The notes: generated from the sequence alone by a model not told the origin. A stretch of 64,000 nt of DNA from an uncultured Flavobacteriales bacterium (GCA_943788755.1 CALSRM010000003.1:1178001-1242000), one strand, 5' to 3'. Shown: positions 48,792 to 58,925, counted from the first letter of the stretch. A program made the numbers and translations.

Positions 48792-51287
48792 ATGGCAAGT
48801 AATTTAGTAATTGTTGAGTCGCCTGCAAAGGCTAAAACCATAGAAGGGTACTTAGGAAAAGACTTTGTAGTAAAGTCAAGTTTTGGCCATGTTAGGGATC
48901 TGCCAAGAAAAGGTATTTCTATTGATGTGGAAAATGATTTTCAGCCTAACTACGAAGTTTCTGAGGACAAGAAGAAAATTGTTTCTGAATTAAGGAGCCT
49001 AGCCAAAAAAGCTAATATTGTATGGTTAGCGACGGATGAGGATCGAGAAGGTGAGGCTATTTCTTGGCATTTAAAAGAAACGTTAGGTTTATCTGAAGAG
49101 AAAACGAAAAGAATTACTTTCAACGAAATAACTAAATCTGCTGTTCAAGGAGCAATTGAGCGTCCTCGAGATATAGATATTAATTTAGTTAATGCACAAC
49201 AAGCAAGAAGGGTATTAGACCGAATAGTAGGTTTTGAACTTTCACCAGTACTTTGGAAAAAGGTTAAACCTTCATTATCTGCCGGTAGAGTTCAGTCAGT
49301 AACTGTAAGGTTAATTATAGAGCGAGAAAGAGAGATTGAAGCTTTTACCTCACAAAGTACATTTAAGGTAATAGGAAACTTTACGGTAAATGGGAAAAAT
49401 TTTAGAGCGGATTTACAGAAAAATTTTAAAACGGAGCAGGAGGCAAATAATTTTGTAGAAAAATGTAAAAGCACATCTTTCAAAATTAGAGATTTACAAA
49501 AAAAACCAGCTAAAAGAACACCAGCTCCTCCATTTACGACTTCTACTTTACAGCAAGAAGCGAGTAGGAAACTAGGTTATAGTGTTGGTAATACTATGTC
49601 AGTTGCGCAAAGGCTATATGAAGCTGGACGAATAACATACATGAGAACAGATTCCTTGAACTTGTCTGATTTTGCTATGGCAAGTGCAAAAGAAGAAATC
49701 AATAGCTCTTACGGTAATGACTTTTGTAATCCACGAAAATATAAAACAAAAAATGCTGGAGCTCAAGAAGCGCATGAAGCTATTCGTCCAGTAGATTTTA
49801 AAGTTCATTCCGCTGGTGTAGATGCTCAGCAAGAAAGATTGTATCAGTTAATTTGGAAAAGAGCAATTGCTTCTCAAATGAGTGATGCTGAATTGGAAAG
49901 AACTACAGTACATATCGAAATTGATGGTGTGAATGAGGAGTTTGTAGCGAAAGGAGAAGTAATCAAATTTGAAGGGTTTCTAAAAGTTTACCTTGAAGGA
50001 TCTGATGATGAAAATGAAGACGACAAGGACGGTATCTTACCACAAATGAATATTGGAGATAAACCTACTTGTGAACAGATTACTGCTACGCAAAGATTTT
50101 CTCGTCCTCCAGCTCGTTTTACGGAGGCTGCGTTGGTGAAGCAATTAGAAGACAGAGGTATTGGTAGACCATCTACTTACGCACCAACAATTAGTACGGT
50201 TCAAAAGAGAGGGTACGTTGAAAAAAAAGAAATTGAAGGAAAAGAACGGCAATTTATACAATTTGTTGTAAAAAATGGAGTAGTAACTAGGTCTGTGCAA
50301 ACAGAGACTTACGGCGCTGATCGTAAAAAAATGACGCCAACGGATATTGGAATTGTTGTAAACGATTTTTTGGTTGAACACTTTGAAAGAATTCTGGATT
50401 ACAATTTTACAGCGAGTGTCGAAAAAGAATTTGATGATATTGCTGGCGGGTTAATTGAGTGGACCAAAATGATCGGGAAATTTTATAACCCTTTCCATTC
50501 AAGTATTGAGCATACGCTTGAAACCGCGGAAAGAGCTTCAGGAGAAAGACACCTTGGAGAAGAGGCTGAAACAGGAGAGCCTGTCATTGCTCGATTAGGT
50601 AAATATGGGCCAATGGTTCAAATTGGGAAGACGGATGATGACGGTAAAAAAGCAAGGTTCGCTAGCTTGCAAAATGGTCAAACTTTAGGTAGTATTTCAT
50701 TGGAGGAGGCTCTAGAGTTGTTTAAGTTTCCAAAAACACTTGGAGAACATGAAGGAAGTGAAGTTGTTATCTCACAAGGTCGATTTGGTCCTTACGTTAA
50801 GTTTCATGAGTCATTTGTTTCTCTTCCAAAAGGAGAAGATATGGGTGCGGTTGATTTAAGTCGGGCTATTGAATTGATTAAAGAAAAGCAACAAGCAGAT
50901 GCGCCTATTGCTGAGTATGAAGGGTTGCCTGTGCAGAAAGGAACGGGGAGGTTTGGACCATTTATTAAATGGAATGACATGTTTATCAATGTCAATCGAA
51001 AATATGATTATGATAGCCTTTCCCAAAATGATATTGTAGAATTGATTGAGGTCAAAAAACAAAAGGAAATAGATAAATTCATTCACAATTGGGAGGAAGA
51101 AGGTATTTCTGTTCAAAAAGCACGTTGGGGAAGATTCAATGTTATTCAGGGGAAATTAAAAATTGAATTGCCTAAAACCTTCAAGGTAGAAAAATTGACA
51201 TTGGAAGATGTGAAGAAAATGATTGAGGAGAAAAAACCAGCTAAGAAGAAAACAGCAGTAAAGAAAAAAGTTGCAAAGAAAAAATAG
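48792..51287 (+). CDS. topA: DNA topoisomerase I
   Basis: Relaxes negative supercoils. I chose ATG 48792 (MASNLVIVESPAKAKT), giving 831 residues. The TOPRIM domain has VESPAKAKTIE and ATDEDREGEA with the metal-binding acids; the active-site Tyr is in GRITYMRTDS near residue 281. The C-terminal part has no zinc-finger cysteines and instead shows several topoisomerase C-terminal repeats (GKYGPMVQIG, GRFGPYVKFH, GRFGPFIKWN, ARWGRFNVIQG) and a Lys-rich tail, as is common in Bacteroidota. Divergent from miaB; 9 bases before the arginase-fold gene. Confidence 0.97.
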   Translation: MASNLVIVESPAKAKTIEGYLGKDFVVKSSFGHVRDLPRKGISIDVENDFQPNYEVSEDKKKIVSELRSLAKKANIVWLATDEDREGEAISWHLKETLGLSEEKTKRITFNEITKSAVQGAIERPRDIDINLVNAQQARRVLDRIVGFELSPVLWKKVKPSLSAGRVQSVTVRLIIEREREIEAFTSQSTFKVIGNFTVNGKNFRADLQKNFKTEQEANNFVEKCKSTSFKIRDLQKKPAKRTPAPPFTTSTLQQEASRKLGYSVGNTMSVAQRLYEAGRITYMRTDSLNLSDFAMASAKEEINSSYGNDFCNPRKYKTKNAGAQEAHEAIRPVDFKVHSAGVDAQQERLYQLIWKRAIASQMSDAELERTTVHIEIDGVNEEFVAKGEVIKFEGFLKVYLEGSDDENEDDKDGILPQMNIGDKPTCEQITATQRFSRPPARFTEAALVKQLEDRGIGRPSTYAPTISTVQKRGYVEKKEIEGKERQFIQFVVKNGVVTRSVQTETYGADRKKMTPTDIGIVVNDFLVEHFERILDYNFTASVEKEFDDIAGGLIEWTKMIGKFYNPFHSSIEHTLETAERASGERHLGEEAETGEPVIARLGKYGPMVQIGKTDDDGKKARFASLQNGQTLGSISLEEALELFKFPKTLGEHEGSEVVISQGRFGPYVKFHESFVSLPKGEDMGAVDLSRAIELIKEKQQADAPIAEYEGLPVQKGTGRFGPFIKWNDMFINVNRKYDYDSLSQNDIVELIEVKKQKEIDKFIHNWEEEGISVQKARWGRFNVIQGKLKIELPKTFKVEKLTLEDVKKMIEEKKPAKKKTAVKKKVAKKK

Positions 51288-51296
51288 ACCTTTCCT

Positions 51297-52451
51297 ATGG
51301 ATATTGATATTTATTTTCAGCCAATTGAAGCTTTAAAATACGCTAAAAATACTTTAGGTTACTTTACCGATTTCCACACGCAAGATAATTTTCCATTTTG
51401 GGAAGAAAGTGATATTGCAATAATTGGAGTAAACGAAGATAGAGGAGCGGAGAGCAATAAAGGATGTGCTATTGGTGCAGATGCCATACGTGAAGAGTTG
51501 TTTGGGTTGTATCATCACAATAAAGACATTAAAATTTGTGACTTAGGAAATATTTACCCAGGAGCTGCAGTTGAAGATACATATCATGCAGTTTCAGATG
51601 TTGTACAAAATCTAATAAAGAAAAATGTTTTTGTAGTCATTCTTGGAGGAAGCCAGGATATTACTTTTGCCAATTATAAAGCTTACGAAAAATTAGAGCA
51701 AACTGTTAATCTCGTTTCTATTGATAGTAAATTCGATTTAGGCAACAATGAGGATGGTATTTCTTCTTCGAATTTTTTAAGTAAAATTATTTTACATAAG
51801 CCAAATTACCTTTTTAATTATGGGCACTTGGGTTATCAAACATATTTTGTTTCTCCAGGTGAAACCAAATTAATGAACGATCTTTATTTTGATTCCTCTA
51901 GATTAGGGGAAATTCAAGAGGATTTACAAAATGCTGAACCATTAATTAGGAATGCTGATATATTAAGCGTTGATGTATCTTCTTTAAGGAATTCAGAATT
52001 ATCTAGTAATGGCAATTCAGGTCCTAATGGGTTTTATGGAGAGGAGATGTGCCAATTAATGCGTTATGCAGGAATGAGTGATAAGCTTTCAAGTATTGGC
52101 TTTTATGAATTCAACCCAAATTTAGGAGCTAGTAAAATGTCTGCAAAACTAATTGCGCAAATGATTTGGTGTCTGGTTGATGGTTTCTCCAATAGAAAAA
52201 AAGACTACCCGATTGGAACAAAAGAGAAGTATACGCGTTATAGAGTTCATGTAGAGGGAACGGAGCACGAGATAGTCTTTTATAAAAGTGATAAAACAGA
52301 CAGGTGGTGGATGGATGTGCCTTATCCGCCTGACAAAAGGATGAGATTTGAAAGACATCATCTAGTTCCTTGCACGTATGCCGAATACAAAGGTTCTTCA
52401 GATAATGAAATACCCGATTTGTGGTGGCGAACTTATCGAAAGCTTAATTAG
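51297..52451 (+). CDS. Arginase/formimidoylglutamase-fold protein with lost metal ligands
   Basis: A 384-residue protein of the ureohydrolase (arginase/agmatinase) fold. The three metal motifs can be located but are altered: the GGxH motif reads GGSQD at 117-121 (His lost), DAHxD reads DSKFD at 143-147 (His lost, both Asp kept), and SxDxD reads SVDVSS around 224-229 (second Asp lost). Three of six ligands of the Mn2 centre are therefore missing, which argues against ureohydrolase activity. The C-terminal 75 residues (YRVHVEGTEHEIVFYKSDKTDRWWMDV) form an extra domain not in arginases. It lies between topA and the porP-gldKLMN genes, so a link to gliding or secretion is possible. Database labels such as formimidoylglutamase are likely wrong for it. 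Confidence 0.85.
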   Translation: MDIDIYFQPIEALKYAKNTLGYFTDFHTQDNFPFWEESDIAIIGVNEDRGAESNKGCAIGADAIREELFGLYHHNKDIKICDLGNIYPGAAVEDTYHAVSDVVQNLIKKNVFVVILGGSQDITFANYKAYEKLEQTVNLVSIDSKFDLGNNEDGISSSNFLSKIILHKPNYLFNYGHLGYQTYFVSPGETKLMNDLYFDSSRLGEIQEDLQNAEPLIRNADILSVDVSSLRNSELSSNGNSGPNGFYGEEMCQLMRYAGMSDKLSSIGFYEFNPNLGASKMSAKLIAQMIWCLVDGFSNRKKDYPIGTKEKYTRYRVHVEGTEHEIVFYKSDKTDRWWMDVPYPPDKRMRFERHHLVPCTYAEYKGSSDNEIPDLWWRTYRKLN

Positions 52452-52512
52452 GCTTAGTTGCAAAATTATTAACATTAGTGCTTTAATTTATTCTCTTAAT
52501 GGTGTAAAAGTT

Positions 52513-52541
52513 TTGAAAGAGTATAAAAATTGTTAATTTAG
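52513..52541 (+). promoter_or_regulatory. Candidate promoter of porP/sprF-gldKLMN
   Basis: TTG at 52513, an 18-base spacer and TAATTTAG at 52534-52541 resemble the Bacteroidota consensus with one mismatch and a one-base shorter spacer. It lies in the 151-base gap after the arginase-fold gene. Confidence 0.35.
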
Positions 52542-52602
52542 CGAAAATTGTAACTTTCTTTAAAAAGAGAGTTATTTGTATAGATACTTAAAGTTAGATT
52601 GT

Positions 52603-53532
52603 ATGAAGAGAGTATTATTTGGTTTATTTTTGTTGACTTTAGTGTTTACTGCTAAGGCTCAACAAGATTATCAATTCACACATTACATGTACGATAAGTT
52701 GTCGTTCAATCCAGGATATGCTGGGTTAAATAAATCAATTTGTGGAACAATTATTTTTAGAGAGCAATGGTCTGGCTTTGATGGAAACCCTACAACAGCA
52801 TTAGTTAACGTTCATGCTCCTGTGAAAATGCTAAGAGGTGGTTTAGGCTTCACTTACGTTAGTGATAAGTTAGGTTTTGAGAGTAATAATCTGGCAAGGT
52901 TGTCTTACTCATACCACATGGGATTGGGTGTTGGTGATCTAGGCATTGGAATTTCGGCGGGAATTTTACAAAAAAGCATTCAGGCTAACTGGATAACTCC
53001 TGATGGAACTCCTGCTATTGATGATGCTTCTATTGCGGTTTCTGGGGCAAATGGATTAGTTCCGGACATTAATTTAGGAGTGTTTTATCAGCAAAATCAG
53101 TTGTATATGGGGATATCAGCAACTCATCTATATGCACCTGATTTGACAGAATTAAATATTTCGAACGCTAAGCACTTTTGGATAACTGCTGGATATGAAT
53201 ACGGTTTGGGTCCAGATTTGAAGTTGCGTCCGAGTATTTTAGCTAAATCAGATGCGGCATCAACGCAGTTAGATGTTAATATTAATGTTCTTTATAAAGA
53301 CATGATTTGGGGAGGAGTTTCTTACAGAGTAAGTGACGCAATTGCTCCAATGGTAGGGTATCAAAATAATGACGTTGGTGGAGGTACACTTCGGATAGGG
53401 TATGCTTACGATGTAACTACTTCTCAAATTAAGGGTTATAGTAACGGTTCTCATGATATCATGGTGAATTATTGCTTTAACTTAGAAAAACCAAAACCAC
53501 TACAGAAATCTAAAAACCCAAGGTTCTTATAA
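52603..53532 (+). CDS. PorP/SprF-family type IX secretion membrane protein
   Basis: Outer-membrane beta-barrel protein of the PorP/SprF family, which works with the type IX secretion system. ATG 52603 gives a signal peptide (MKRVLFGLFLLTLVFTAKAQ) and 309 residues; an in-frame TTG 27 bases upstream is less likely. The family hallmark QDYQFTHYMYDKLSFNPGYAG follows the cleavage site, and the barrel ends in the pattern SHDIMVNYCFNLEKP. It is upstream of gldK by 120 bases. In Porphyromonas porP lies with porK-porL-porM-porN, and the same neighbourhood is seen here. Confidence 0.92.
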   Translation: MKRVLFGLFLLTLVFTAKAQQDYQFTHYMYDKLSFNPGYAGLNKSICGTIIFREQWSGFDGNPTTALVNVHAPVKMLRGGLGFTYVSDKLGFESNNLARLSYSYHMGLGVGDLGIGISAGILQKSIQANWITPDGTPAIDDASIAVSGANGLVPDINLGVFYQQNQLYMGISATHLYAPDLTELNISNAKHFWITAGYEYGLGPDLKLRPSILAKSDAASTQLDVNINVLYKDMIWGGVSYRVSDAIAPMVGYQNNDVGGGTLRIGYAYDVTTSQIKGYSNGSHDIMVNYCFNLEKPKPLQKSKNPRFL

Positions 53533-53652
53533 TATAATTGTAAGATTTTGAAACCTTAATTCTATGACTTCGTTACAAGCAACTCGCAGGGAAAAATGAA
53601 AAAGAAGAAGCAGTTGAGAACTTTAATAAAGGTCAAACTAAAAAAAGGTAGC

Positions 53653-55119
53653 ATGAAAAAATTATTGTATTGCGCTATTACACTATTTGTAGCATCAAGT
53701 TGTTCTGACGGAGGTCGAGGAGAATTGATTGGAGCTTCAGGCAGACCAATTTGGTATAGTCCAGATCCATATGGTATGTTGTATATACCAGCAGGCGGAT
53801 ATACTATGGGGCAAAGTGATCAAGACGTTCCGTTTGTTCAGTACTCTAGGTCGAAAACTGTTTCGATTCAAGCATTCTTTATAGATCAAACCGAAATATC
53901 AAACAATGAGTATCGACAGTTTGTCTACTGGGTAAGAGATTCGATAGCTAGAAGAATTTTAGGCGAAGAAGCTCCTGATGAGTTTTTAACGGTTACTCTA
54001 GATGATGAGTTAGAAGAGAAGGATCAAGAAGATTGGACTTTGAACTGGCGTGGACGTTTGTATTGGGATGATCCGGATTATAGCCCATTATTAGCTGAGA
54101 TGTTTCTTCCAGAAAGTGAAAGGTTTTATCAAAGGAAGGAAATTGATACCCGTAAATTGTTATTTGAATATTATTGGGTGGATTTGCAGGAGGCAGCTAG
54201 AAAAGGAAGACCATTGGTTAAAAAGCTGTCAAATACTGAATATGAAAATGATGATGAGCATAGGTCTGAAATGAAAAACCCTGATATGCCATTTCCCATG
54301 GAATCAGGTATGCCTCAGGGACGTGATTTAGATTTAGGTTTTAGAAACAGTAAGGGTCAAAATAATGCTATTAGGGGTCATGAGGATCGGTCTAGATTTA
54401 TTATTCATGAAATTATTAATGTTTACCCGGATACTTTAACTTGGATTCATGATTTTACTTATTCGTATAATGAGCCTATGTCTAATATGTATTTTTGGCA
54501 TCCTGCATATGATGATTATCCAGTTGTTGGTGTTACTTGGCAACAAGCAAATGCTTTTAACGTTTGGAGAACTCAGCTGTTAAATTCCTGGAGAAATAAA
54601 CAGTGGGATTCTTATGTGCAAGACTTTAGATTGCCAACTGAATCTGAGTGGGAATACGCTGCAAGAGGTGGTTTAGATTTAAGTCCTTATCCATGGGGTG
54701 GACCTTACATTAGAAATTCAAGAGGATGTTTCCTAGGTAACTTCAAACCGATGCGTGGAAGATATATGGAAGATGGAGGTTTTCATACTGTAAAAGTAAC
54801 TTCCTACCACCCGAATGATTATGGCTTATATTGTATGGCTGGTAATGTTGCAGAATGGTGCAGCACTGCTTATGATGAATCTGTTTATGAGTTTGCACAC
54901 GATATTAATACTGAGTATAAGTACAATGCATTAGATCATGATCCTCCGTCAATGAAAAGAAAAGTTATTAGAGGTGGTTCATGGAAAGATATTGGATATT
55001 ACCTTCAAACAGGTTCTCGATCTTACGAATACCAAGATTCAGCAAAATCTTACGTAGGATATAGAAGTGTAATGACATATTTAGGACGTGGGGGTCCAAA
55101 TAGAATGGGAGATATTTAA
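53653..55119 (+). CDS. gldK: Gliding motility/T9SS lipoprotein GldK
   Basis: Outer-membrane lipoprotein that forms the periplasmic ring of the type IX machine with GldN (PorK/PorN). I chose ATG 53653 because it starts a lipoprotein signal, MKKLLYCAITLFVASSC, with the lipid on Cys17; the in-frame ATG at 53596 would add 19 basic residues before it. The body is a sulfatase-modifying-factor (FGE) fold: PAGGYTMGQSD, FFIDQTEISNNEYRQF, LPTESEWEYAARGG, GLYCMAGNVAEWCS and VIRGGSWKD. Length 488. First of the gldKLMN operon. Confidence 0.96.
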   Translation: MKKLLYCAITLFVASSCSDGGRGELIGASGRPIWYSPDPYGMLYIPAGGYTMGQSDQDVPFVQYSRSKTVSIQAFFIDQTEISNNEYRQFVYWVRDSIARRILGEEAPDEFLTVTLDDELEEKDQEDWTLNWRGRLYWDDPDYSPLLAEMFLPESERFYQRKEIDTRKLLFEYYWVDLQEAARKGRPLVKKLSNTEYENDDEHRSEMKNPDMPFPMESGMPQGRDLDLGFRNSKGQNNAIRGHEDRSRFIIHEIINVYPDTLTWIHDFTYSYNEPMSNMYFWHPAYDDYPVVGVTWQQANAFNVWRTQLLNSWRNKQWDSYVQDFRLPTESEWEYAARGGLDLSPYPWGGPYIRNSRGCFLGNFKPMRGRYMEDGGFHTVKVTSYHPNDYGLYCMAGNVAEWCSTAYDESVYEFAHDINTEYKYNALDHDPPSMKRKVIRGGSWKDIGYYLQTGSRSYEYQDSAKSYVGYRSVMTYLGRGGPNRMGDI

Positions 55120-55167
55120 TAAATTAATAGTGAATAAGTAGTCAACAAAATTAAAAAAACAAGGAAA

Positions 55168-56040
55168 ATGAGTGGAAACAGTATTTTTGCAAGTAAGAAA
55201 TTTAAAACCATAATGAAATTCGTTTATGGTTGGGGTGGAGCAGTAGTAATTGTTGGTGCATTATTTAAAATTCTTCACATACCTGGACCTATGTTAACTA
55301 TTGGTTTATTAGTAGAGGCTGCAATTTTTGTGCTTTCAGCATTTGAACCTTTACATGAAGATCCAGATTGGACTTTAGTTTACCCAGAATTAGCCATAGG
55401 TAATGCTGATGTTGGACATGCAGAATTAAGTGAAGGAGAAGAAGAGATTAGTGATGATGTTTCTGTTGTTGAACAGTTAGATAACATGCTAGCTGATGCT
55501 AAAATTGAACCGGACTTGATTGAAAGTTTAGGAACAGGTCTTAAAAACTTAAGTAAAGGTGCTGGTCAAATGGGAGATTTAACTGGAGCAGCTGCTGCAA
55601 ATGATGAGTTAATTAATAATATGAAAAATGCTTCAGGAAAAGTTGGTGAACTTTCTGATGCTTACAATTCTGCTTCAGAAACTGTCTTAGGTAAAGTTGA
55701 TCAACTTTCTAATGCTTATGATACTGCGGCAGAATCTCTGTTGGGATTAGTTGGAGATAAAGATAGTGGAGATCAAATGGGTGAACAAATTCAAAAAGTA
55801 TCCGGAAACTTAGCTGCATTGAACAATGTATATGAGATGCAATTGAAAGGAGCTTCCGAGCATTTACAAGTTACAGAACAAATGTATTCTGGAATTAGTG
55901 AGTTGATGACAAACCTTCACGGGTCTCTTGATGATACTAAGAAATATAAAGAAACTATGTCTGAGTTAAGTGGTAACTTATCTGCTCTCAACACAGTTTA
56001 TGGTAACATGCTTTCAGCAATGAATGTTGGTAGAGATTAA
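55168..56040 (+). CDS. gldL: Gliding motility/T9SS motor protein GldL
   Basis: Cytoplasmic-membrane part of the proton-driven rotary motor of the type IX system; GldL pentamers surround a GldM dimer. The 290-residue protein has two close membrane helices near residues 15-60 (YGWGGAVVIVGALFKILHIPG and MLTIGLLVEAAIFVLSAFEP), matching the known arrangement, with the acidic residue expected in the second helix (VEAAIF). The long soluble part is helical with repeated GxVxxLSxAYxxA units (55635-55740). It is followed by gldM after 68 bases. Confidence 0.95.
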   Translation: MSGNSIFASKKFKTIMKFVYGWGGAVVIVGALFKILHIPGPMLTIGLLVEAAIFVLSAFEPLHEDPDWTLVYPELAIGNADVGHAELSEGEEEISDDVSVVEQLDNMLADAKIEPDLIESLGTGLKNLSKGAGQMGDLTGAAAANDELINNMKNASGKVGELSDAYNSASETVLGKVDQLSNAYDTAAESLLGLVGDKDSGDQMGEQIQKVSGNLAALNNVYEMQLKGASEHLQVTEQMYSGISELMTNLHGSLDDTKKYKETMSELSGNLSALNTVYGNMLSAMNVGRD

Positions 56041-56108
56041 TTCAGACAAATCTGAAATGTATTAATTCGAAAATCAGTTTTGTAAATTAACCTATTAAAA
56101 ATTAAATC

Positions 56109-57896
56109 ATGGGAGGCGGTAAAGAAACACCAAGACAAAAATTAATAGGCCTAATGTACCTCGTACTTATGGCCCTATTAGCAATGAATGTATCCAAATC
56201 TATTTTGAATGCTTTTATTATTGTAAATGATAAATTTGAACATGCTGCGCATCTAACTCATAAAACCACACAGGCTATGATGGATAAGATGGTTATGCAA
56301 AAGGCAACATTGAAAGCAACAGGTGCTGCTCAAAAAGAAGTAGATGATTTATTAGCAATTATGAATAGCGCGGATGAAATAAGAGAGTTGGCAAGAACTA
56401 CGGCAAACTTTTTTGTTTGGGAAGCGTCTGATATGATTCATCATTCAGATCCTATAATGCCTGCTCCATTTTATATTGAGGAAGGTAGCTCAGAGAAGCC
56501 TTATTTTTCGTTAATGCAAATGGATACATTGAGTAAAAAAGATGATTACGATACTGCTCCTCACATGTATTTATTGGAAGGTGTCCTTGAACCAAGTGAA
56601 CGTGGAACAAATATTGAAAATCGATTATTTAGTTTTAGAGATAGTCTTATTGTTATGGCAGCTAAATACTCCGTTGATAATGGAGAAGGTGGCTCAAAAG
56701 ATTATTTTATAGATCCTTCATTGTTGGTTCGACCTCCAAATAGTCATGATACAACGGCTTTTGAAGAATCAATTCAGGAAGCGATAAAAACGTGTCATCC
56801 TAATGATCAAGCTAGAATTAAAAGGATTATTGAAGTACTTACAGTTCCAGAGGTTATTGGGAATCATGGGGAGGTATATCCTTGGATTGCATATCAGTTC
56901 GATCATACCGTAATAGTAGCAGCAGCAACAATATTTACTGCATTGAAAAATGATGTGAAGATGTCTGAACAGCTTGCTATTGAGATTGTTTCTGGAAGAG
57001 CAAAAATGGAAACGTTTAGTTTTAATAAAATTATTCCTTTAGCATTTTCTAAATCAAGCTATATAAATCAAGGTGATTCTTTAGATCTTAAAATTATGAT
57101 TGCGGCTTTTGATTCAACTGAAGCGATGGAGTTAGAATATTATGTAGATGATACAATACATTCGGGTGAACCATTGATATTTTCGGGTGAACCAGGAGAT
57201 GCATTAAAATTAAGCGGTGGAGTTGGTACTCATTATGTGGAGGGAACCATTGAAGTCAAAGAAAAAGGGGCAGTTAAAAAGAAGCCTTGGAAGTTTAATT
57301 ACAGTGTTGGAGCACCAACGGCTACTGTAGCTAATGCTGATTTAGCAGTGCTTTACAAAGGTTGGGATAATAAGCTTAAAATTTCTGCTTCTGGATATGA
57401 TCCAGAATCAGTAAAGATTAGTTGTTCAGGTTGCACTATTTCCAAAAAAGGAGAATTTTATATAGCTAAACCTGGAAATGGTAAAGTAGCAACAATTAGT
57501 GTTTCTGCAACATCTGACGATGGACAAAATGTAAAGTTAGCTGCTGAGGAATTTAGAATTTTTCCTTTACCGCTGCCTAAACCCTATTTTGCGAATCAAA
57601 CATTTGATAAGCCAACTATGAAAAAGGGAACAGCAATATCAGCTTCTCAGGTTTTAGCTAAGTTAGGAGATAGCCCATTAAATGTAAAATATACTGTTAC
57701 AGGTTTTAAAATGATTGTATCTAAAAGTGGAAAAATTGCGGAGTTAAAAGCTAAAAACGGTAAACTTACTGGTGATATGAAAAAGGCTATTAAGAAAATG
57801 CCAAAAGGAACTTCATTAACTTTTGTTGGAGTTTCAGCAGCTGGACCTAGTGGTAAATCTGTGCCAATTGGAGGATTGTCTTTCAAGTTACTTTAA
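56109..57896 (+). CDS. gldM: Gliding motility/T9SS motor protein GldM
   Basis: The 595-residue protein has a single N-terminal membrane helix (KLIGLMYLVLMALLAMNVS, about residues 12-30) and a large periplasmic part made of four domains in known GldM structures, reaching to the GldK/GldN ring. The N-terminus GGGKETPRQKLIGLMYLVLMA is highly conserved in the family. The C-terminal third is rich in beta-strands with paired cysteines (SCSGC near residue 440). It lies between gldL and gldN (19 bases). Intact. Confidence 0.96.
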   Translation: MGGGKETPRQKLIGLMYLVLMALLAMNVSKSILNAFIIVNDKFEHAAHLTHKTTQAMMDKMVMQKATLKATGAAQKEVDDLLAIMNSADEIRELARTTANFFVWEASDMIHHSDPIMPAPFYIEEGSSEKPYFSLMQMDTLSKKDDYDTAPHMYLLEGVLEPSERGTNIENRLFSFRDSLIVMAAKYSVDNGEGGSKDYFIDPSLLVRPPNSHDTTAFEESIQEAIKTCHPNDQARIKRIIEVLTVPEVIGNHGEVYPWIAYQFDHTVIVAAATIFTALKNDVKMSEQLAIEIVSGRAKMETFSFNKIIPLAFSKSSYINQGDSLDLKIMIAAFDSTEAMELEYYVDDTIHSGEPLIFSGEPGDALKLSGGVGTHYVEGTIEVKEKGAVKKKPWKFNYSVGAPTATVANADLAVLYKGWDNKLKISASGYDPESVKISCSGCTISKKGEFYIAKPGNGKVATISVSATSDDGQNVKLAAEEFRIFPLPLPKPYFANQTFDKPTMKKGTAISASQVLAKLGDSPLNVKYTVTGFKMIVSKSGKIAELKAKNGKLTGDMKKAIKKMPKGTSLTFVGVSAAGPSGKSVPIGGLSFKLL

Positions 57897-57915
57897 TAAT
57901 TAAAAACTATTTGGT

Positions 57916-58854
57916 ATGTTAAAATGTATAAAAATATTCGCTTTACAATTAGTGTTTTTTATTGGGATATCAACTATTGCTGATGCTCAGCTTCCTAGTA
58001 CAGGAGTTTCCTCATCAGGTGTTCTTGATGGGGTTTATGTACAAGAACACATACCAACCAAAAGAGTTATTCAATACCCACATTTGCGGGAATCTGATGT
58101 TATGTGGTCAAAACGTGTTTGGAGAACAATTGATTTACGTGAAAAGATTAATCATCCATTGTACTATCCAGAAGAGCCTTTGGCTGACCGTATGTCGTTG
58201 TTCGATGTTATCCGATATGCTATATTGGAAGAAGGAAGTTTAACTCCTTATGAATTAGGACCTGATTTTGACGATAAGTTTAGATTTCCTATTAAGCCTG
58301 CTAATGGGAATATTAATGATCCAGTTTTTAGAAAAAGATTGGATGGGTTTTTTGGTGTTATACAGGTTGTGGCGAAGTTAGACCCAGCTGATGATACTCC
58401 AATGTACGATGATCTTGGTGATCCTATTTATGATAGTTTATCAATTCCGTATACAGCGAGAGATATTATTCGTTATGAGATAAAGGAAGATTGGTTTTTT
58501 GATAAACAAAGATCTGTTATGGATGTAAGAATTATAGGTATTTCACCAGTAGTTTTTTATACAAATGAGGAGACTGGTGATATAATGGGAACCAAAAATT
58601 TATTTTGGTTGTATTTTCCAGAATGTCGTTATGTATTTCAAAACTTTTTTGTATACAATACATCTAATGGGGCTATGCGTATGTCTTTTGATGATTTATT
58701 CTGGAAGAGACAATTTTCAAGCTATATTCATAAAGAAACAAATGTGTTTGATAGAACAGTAAATCCAACATGGGATGGCCTGGACGCTCTGTTAGAGTCG
58801 GAAAACATTAAGCAAGAAATGTTCAAGATTGAACACGATGTTTGGCATTTATAA
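57916..58854 (+). CDS. gldN: Gliding motility/T9SS protein GldN
   Basis: Periplasmic partner of GldK in the type IX ring. The 312-residue protein has a signal peptide (ending STIADAQ) and the family stretches YVQEHIPTKRVIQYPHLRESDVMWSKRVWRTIDLREKINHPLYYP (in parts), MSLFDVIRYAILEEGSLTPY and DPADDTPMYDDLGDPIYDS. The C-terminal third reads GTKNLFWLYFPECRYVFQNF and LFWKRQFSSYIHKETN, also typical. It ends the operon, 25 bases before a terminator. Confidence 0.95.
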   Translation: MLKCIKIFALQLVFFIGISTIADAQLPSTGVSSSGVLDGVYVQEHIPTKRVIQYPHLRESDVMWSKRVWRTIDLREKINHPLYYPEEPLADRMSLFDVIRYAILEEGSLTPYELGPDFDDKFRFPIKPANGNINDPVFRKRLDGFFGVIQVVAKLDPADDTPMYDDLGDPIYDSLSIPYTARDIIRYEIKEDWFFDKQRSVMDVRIIGISPVVFYTNEETGDIMGTKNLFWLYFPECRYVFQNFFVYNTSNGAMRMSFDDLFWKRQFSSYIHKETNVFDRTVNPTWDGLDALLESENIKQEMFKIEHDVWHL

Positions 58855-58879
58855 AAAGAACAATTATTTAATTATTTTA

Positions 58880-58911
58880 AAATACCCACTAAAATGTGGG
58901 TATTTTTTTTT
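58880..58911 (+). terminator. Intrinsic terminator of the gldKLMN operon
   Basis: AATACCCAC and GTGGGTATT form a 9-base stem around TAAAAT, followed by a run of eight T. It lies directly after gldN and before the ABC-F gene. Confidence 0.85.
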
Positions 58912-58925
58912 GTATAAAATAGAAT

